DNA of 64,000 bases from Cloeon dipterum. Lineage: Eukaryota; Arthropoda; Insecta; Ephemeroptera; Baetidae. Both the position numbers and the translations under genes were made by a program. The notes below the pieces were generated by a model. It worked only from the letters and a program-made list of their open reading frames with translations, made no database searches and was not told the origin of the DNA. The stretch spans positions 8,246,001 through 8,310,000 of the forward strand of contig NC_088786.1 in assembly GCF_949628265.1 (NCBI RefSeq), written 5' to 3'. Numbering within the stretch: position 1 is the first letter of the stretch; each line of letters opens with the position of its first letter. Positions 61,071 to 64,000 of the stretch are shown here, piece by piece.

Positions 61071-61966
61071 TCAACACACGTTCCAACCTGTGTACTCCTT
61101 GCAACAAAAACACGGCGGTGACGAATATTCTAAACCTTCGCTCCAATAGGTTTTCTCAATTAACTTGTCGACTGAAATGATAAAAATGATCATTAACTAT
61201 TAACATACGCCAGTGTCCACTACAAAATACTAGTCAAAATTCAACCTACCCTCTGCATCGCCTACAGTTGTTGCCACTTGGAAATAATAATTCCTTTGAA
61301 ACGGTACTGCACGGAATGAAATGGAGAAAAGCAAAAGATTAAAATTAATTTGGCGTTCTTTACACTTGGTTGGAGATGATATTAAGATTGATTTTATTTT
61401 GGTTTTCTTACCAGGTTGAGGTTTATAGTTGCCACTACTTTGGTATAACCTCATATTTTGGTATGGAAAATAGCCTGGTTGTCTAATTCCTCCTGGTCTG
61501 GGAAAGCCTGGAATTTTTAAATGTATTACATTTTACATTTCAATTCAAAGCTGTGGTGGCAAACTATTTTATTTCATATATTTCCTCACCTGAGTAACCC
61601 ATTGGCATATTTGGTCCCACGTTACTTATTCTTGAATCAATCCAGACCGGCCTTACTGCTGCATAAAAAGATAACATTTAACTAGACACGCAAAGTAATT
61701 GATTACTTAAGATAAATTTTGTAATTAAAATAATTGGAATTTAAACTCTGTTTGGAAAAGCGCTGCTGGGCATTACCTCGATTTTGATCCATATTGCATG
61801 ATTGTTTATTCTTGGGAGCATTCTCTAATTGCCTCAGTGTGTACCTTCTGACGACTGGAATATCATCAAATAGGATTAAATTTTCATAGAAACTACTTTC
61901 AGCTCGGCAAAGAGCGCACACTTGGGTGATAATTGTAATAAAAAAAATAAAAAAGAGTTTAACCAT
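61071..61966 (-). CDS. Small secreted protein of unknown family
   Basis: Five exons in phase (61966-61777, 61655-61590, 61507-61412, 61306-61250, 61171-61071) give 169 aa. A clear signal peptide (MVKLFFIFFITIITQVCA) is followed by a region with a VVRRY basic site, then a Gly/Pro/Tyr/Gln-rich middle (GFPRPGGIRQPGYFPYQN) and a Cys-rich end (CFCCKEYTGWNVC). The second exon has a tandem CAGCAG acceptor, so one Ala may be included or skipped. This could be a cuticle-, silk- or peptide-precursor-like protein, but I recognise no family. Confidence 0.65.
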
Positions 61967-62090
61967 AATATCTACACGGCCTTTTAGTTAAATTGAATTC
62001 CACAATTATTATCTCATTTCAGACTCAACAAAAAATTAAAAATTAAACTCATTTGCATTAGTAGAGCAGTCATTCTGTACAACTTACTAA

Positions 62091-62582
62091 TCATCTTTTG
62101 GCGTTTAATATTCGACTCCTGGGTAATTTTCGGGGCTGACTGGCGAGCCGTTTCATCCTGAAGGAATTTCTGCTCAAAAGCATTTGCTGAGAGATTTGAT
62201 TAACGGCAGATTCGCTTTTAGATATTTTTACTAACCAAGAAAACTCCACGCATGGACAGAGTGTGGCGGAACTCTGCAATGAAAAATTCAATATAATCTC
62301 AAATTGTATAAGATAATTAATTTTTGCTATTTTTACCCATCGTCTGGTGATCTGCAAGGAGTGTTTATAGCAATATCCATGTTTTGGCGCTCCTATATAC
62401 ACTATTGAATGGAAAGAGCAGGAAGCCGGTCGTTGCGTAGATAGTGCTGGTGTCTGAACTATAGGATGGTTGTGTATTGTTAAGGGATATAATGTACTAT
62501 TTTTAAAAATTTGGGTAGTAGGAATCGCCGTGACGTTGTTATAACTTTCTAAATGATGTTTTTGTTTTTTCCTGTTAACCAT
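62091..62582 (-). CDS. Hypothetical protein, weak support
   Basis: A frame of 163 codons starting MVNRKKQKHHLES. An optional 63-nt GT-AG intron in frame (near 62275-62337) would shorten it to 142 aa. There is no signal peptide or known motif, and the C-terminal part is Arg/Ser-rich. The following gene on the same strand begins only about 120 nt further on. It could be chance; I keep it because of its length in AT-rich DNA and the plausible intron. Confidence 0.3.
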   Translation of the reverse strand: MVNRKKQKHHLESYNNVTAIPTTQIFKNSTLYPLTIHNHPIVQTPALSTQRPASCSFHSIVYIGAPKHGYCYKHSLQITRRWVKIAKINYLIQFEIILNFSLQSSATLCPCVEFSWLVKISKSESAVNQISQQMLLSRNSFRMKRLASQPRKLPRSRILNAKR

Positions 62583-63401
62583 TAACGGTTGCGATCTGTG
62601 CTTATCAAATCAGTATCAACAATTGAAAATGTTTTTAAATTCGTTTAGTAAATATTTTTTAATTTGGTTATTTTGTTGTTCGTGTGGTTATTTTGTCTTT
62701 ATTCGGTTCCTTCTTTAGAGTTCAATCTAAACACTGTTCGGTTTGTAGAGGAATTCCTCCATTCAAGAAAATAAAAACACGATTTCCAAGCTGGCAAAAA
62801 AGAACGCTAATATTTTGAAAATCATTAAAACCTCCGAGCCAGCCAAACGCCAGCCTGAACAGATCGCGGCAAAAATGTGCTCGACTATCGCGTTGTTAAT
62901 ACTGAATGATATTCCACCTGTGATGAAGACCTACGTAGTGTGGCGTGTAGTTCACTCCGCTCTGCAAGGAATACGTAATTTCAAGATTTTAAAAAGTCAG
63001 TGATACAGTCTGGGCCCGCTCTGGCTCTATCCTCATGGACAGGGTGTTTGTAATTTGTTTGCCAGGAGGATATATGAAGTGTTGCCTTAATTGCTCCCAT
63101 GCTTTTATAATTTTTATTTGCTACATGCCATGACATGATTTTATTTCGACAAAATGTGATAATAAAACCACAATAATTATACAAGCTGATTTTACCGTAA
63201 TTTACGTGTCAAGCTGTAGCTAAATTTTAATTCCAAATAAGTTTAGCAAGTCAAAAGCTTCATAAATTTTCTTGAAATAAGCCACATATCAGGATTGCAA
63301 AATTGCAATAAAATTGTTTTGCGGTTAACAAACTTTAATCAGTAGATCTTTATCATTTACAAAAAAGAATTTCGATGTAGCATTTACTGAGAGAACGCTA
63401 A
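62583..63401. other. Intergenic, upstream of the GPCR gene
   Basis: A 62-codon frame at 62815-63003 is the only open stretch and has no recognisable features. Otherwise AT-rich. Confidence 0.4.
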
Positions 63402-63491
63402 ATGATTCATTTCCTGGTTGGTGGTCTCGCCTGCATGGAAGGGAATTTTAATTTTCAGCTTTATCACAAGATCACAGGTCTCGGAACGAAA

Positions 63492-63931
63492 ATGTCGACT
63501 GCTCCTTCCAATTACTACTTTTTTGCTGCCACGATCTTAATATCAGTTTTCACTCTAGGCGTGAACGCAATCACCATTATCGCAGCGGCTACGAAAAAGT
63601 CGCTCGACAAACCATCATACAAATTCATCCTCGGACTCGCTGTTTCAGACGGAATGGTATATGAATTTGTTGGGAAATTATTCCGGAAGTTTTTAATAAT
63701 TTTATTTCATAAGATGGGCTTTTTCCTCCCCGCCGACATAATATACAAAACCTTTTACGAAGAGCATCATGTGAAGGACACTTATTTGAAATATTTCTGC
63801 CACTGCTTTTTGCCTATTTTCCCGGTCTTGACTCTAAGTGGAGTCTCCAATTTCATTCAGATGATCATTGCGTTCGACCGTTGTATGTCTATCAGGAAAC
63901 CTGTGCTGCATCAGACCTTTCTCACTAAAAG
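63492..63931 (+). CDS. Rhodopsin-type GPCR, N-terminal exons (continues beyond window)
   Basis: From MSTAPSNYY, exon 63492-63656 and exon 63714-63931 join after removal of a 57-nt intron. That intron is itself in frame, so the unspliced frame also stays open. Helix 1 is FAATILISVFTLGVNAITII, helix 2 KFILGLAVSDGM plus MGFFLPADIIY, and helix 3 VSNFIQMIIAFDRCMSI. Helix 3 carries DRC in place of the usual DRY. A GT donor at 63932 leads out of the window. The frame is open upstream to 63402, so the start is uncertain. The ligand class cannot be told from this part. Confidence 0.72.
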
Positions 63932-64000
63932 GTACCTTTAAAATTCCCTTAAATTGGTCCTCTAGAATGAATGAATTTATTTTATTAACTGAGCGTGTTT

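Noticed and set aside
62815-63003. 62-codon plus-strand frame
   Set aside because: Too short, no motif, no supported splice partner; kept only as part of the intergenic description.
1-64000. tRNA, rRNA, snRNA genes and CRISPR arrays
   Set aside because: Scanned by eye for B-box-like motifs, clover-leaf arms and regular spacer repeats; none supported.

Overview
This is a gene-dense, AT-rich window of an insect nuclear genome. Most introns are about 50-150 nt, splice sites are GT-AG, and coding exons are clearly richer in GC than introns. The evidence for an insect is the gene set: receptor guanylate cyclase, HYOU1/Grp170, PIGZ, HDAC6, M13 (neprilysin-type) proteins, multi-C-type-lectin secreted proteins and an insect-type odorant-binding-protein (OBP) domain. 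I cannot name the species. A compact mayfly-like genome would fit but is only a guess.

Layout. 295-3414 (+) holds the 3' exons of a receptor-type guanylate cyclase. 5828-11531 (-) is a complete HYOU1, a 12-exon ER Hsp110/Grp170 chaperone ending in KEEL. It is divergent from PIGZ at 12491-15375 (+), the fourth GPI mannosyltransferase. Their shared promoter carries a perfect ER-stress element. 15730-25155 (-) is HDAC6, with two deacetylase domains and a ubiquitin-binding zinc finger. It has a duplicated 60-nt exon in the first catalytic domain and a 1.9-kb near-perfect palindromic element in one intron. 26246-27396 (+) is an unrecognised coiled-coil protein, 29705-30559 (+) an ankyrin protein and 31580-32314 (+) a small zinc-finger protein.

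33300-44099 (+) holds two tandem, near-identical genes. Each encodes a secreted protein ordered CTLD-CTLD-CTLD-OBP-CTLD, that is, a six-cysteine odorant-binding-protein domain embedded among C-type lectin domains. The duplicated unit also carries the first exon of the next gene, a PLXDC-like secreted protein (44948-46216), left as a remnant at 38713-38779. 47086-47863 (-) is an orphan protein with leucine-rich-repeat-like stretches.

50244-54363 and 55689-59803 (both -) are tandem M13 family genes encoding type II membrane proteins. Both have lost the zinc/catalytic motifs (HExxH reads NAFTH in one and QQYIH in the other), so they are predicted pseudo-peptidases. One of them also has an in-frame stop. 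The right end has a small secreted orphan (61071-61966, -), a weak hypothetical gene (62091-62582, -) and the first exons of a rhodopsin-type GPCR that runs off the window (+).

The observations I rate highest are the OBP/C-type-lectin fusion, present twice; the HDAC6 exon pair that swaps Glu for Lys at the position equivalent to the CD1 substrate gatekeeper; the paired catalytically dead M13 proteins; and the perfect ERSE in the HYOU1/PIGZ intergenic region. All gene models were assembled by eye from splice sites and reading-phase agreement; no homology search was run.
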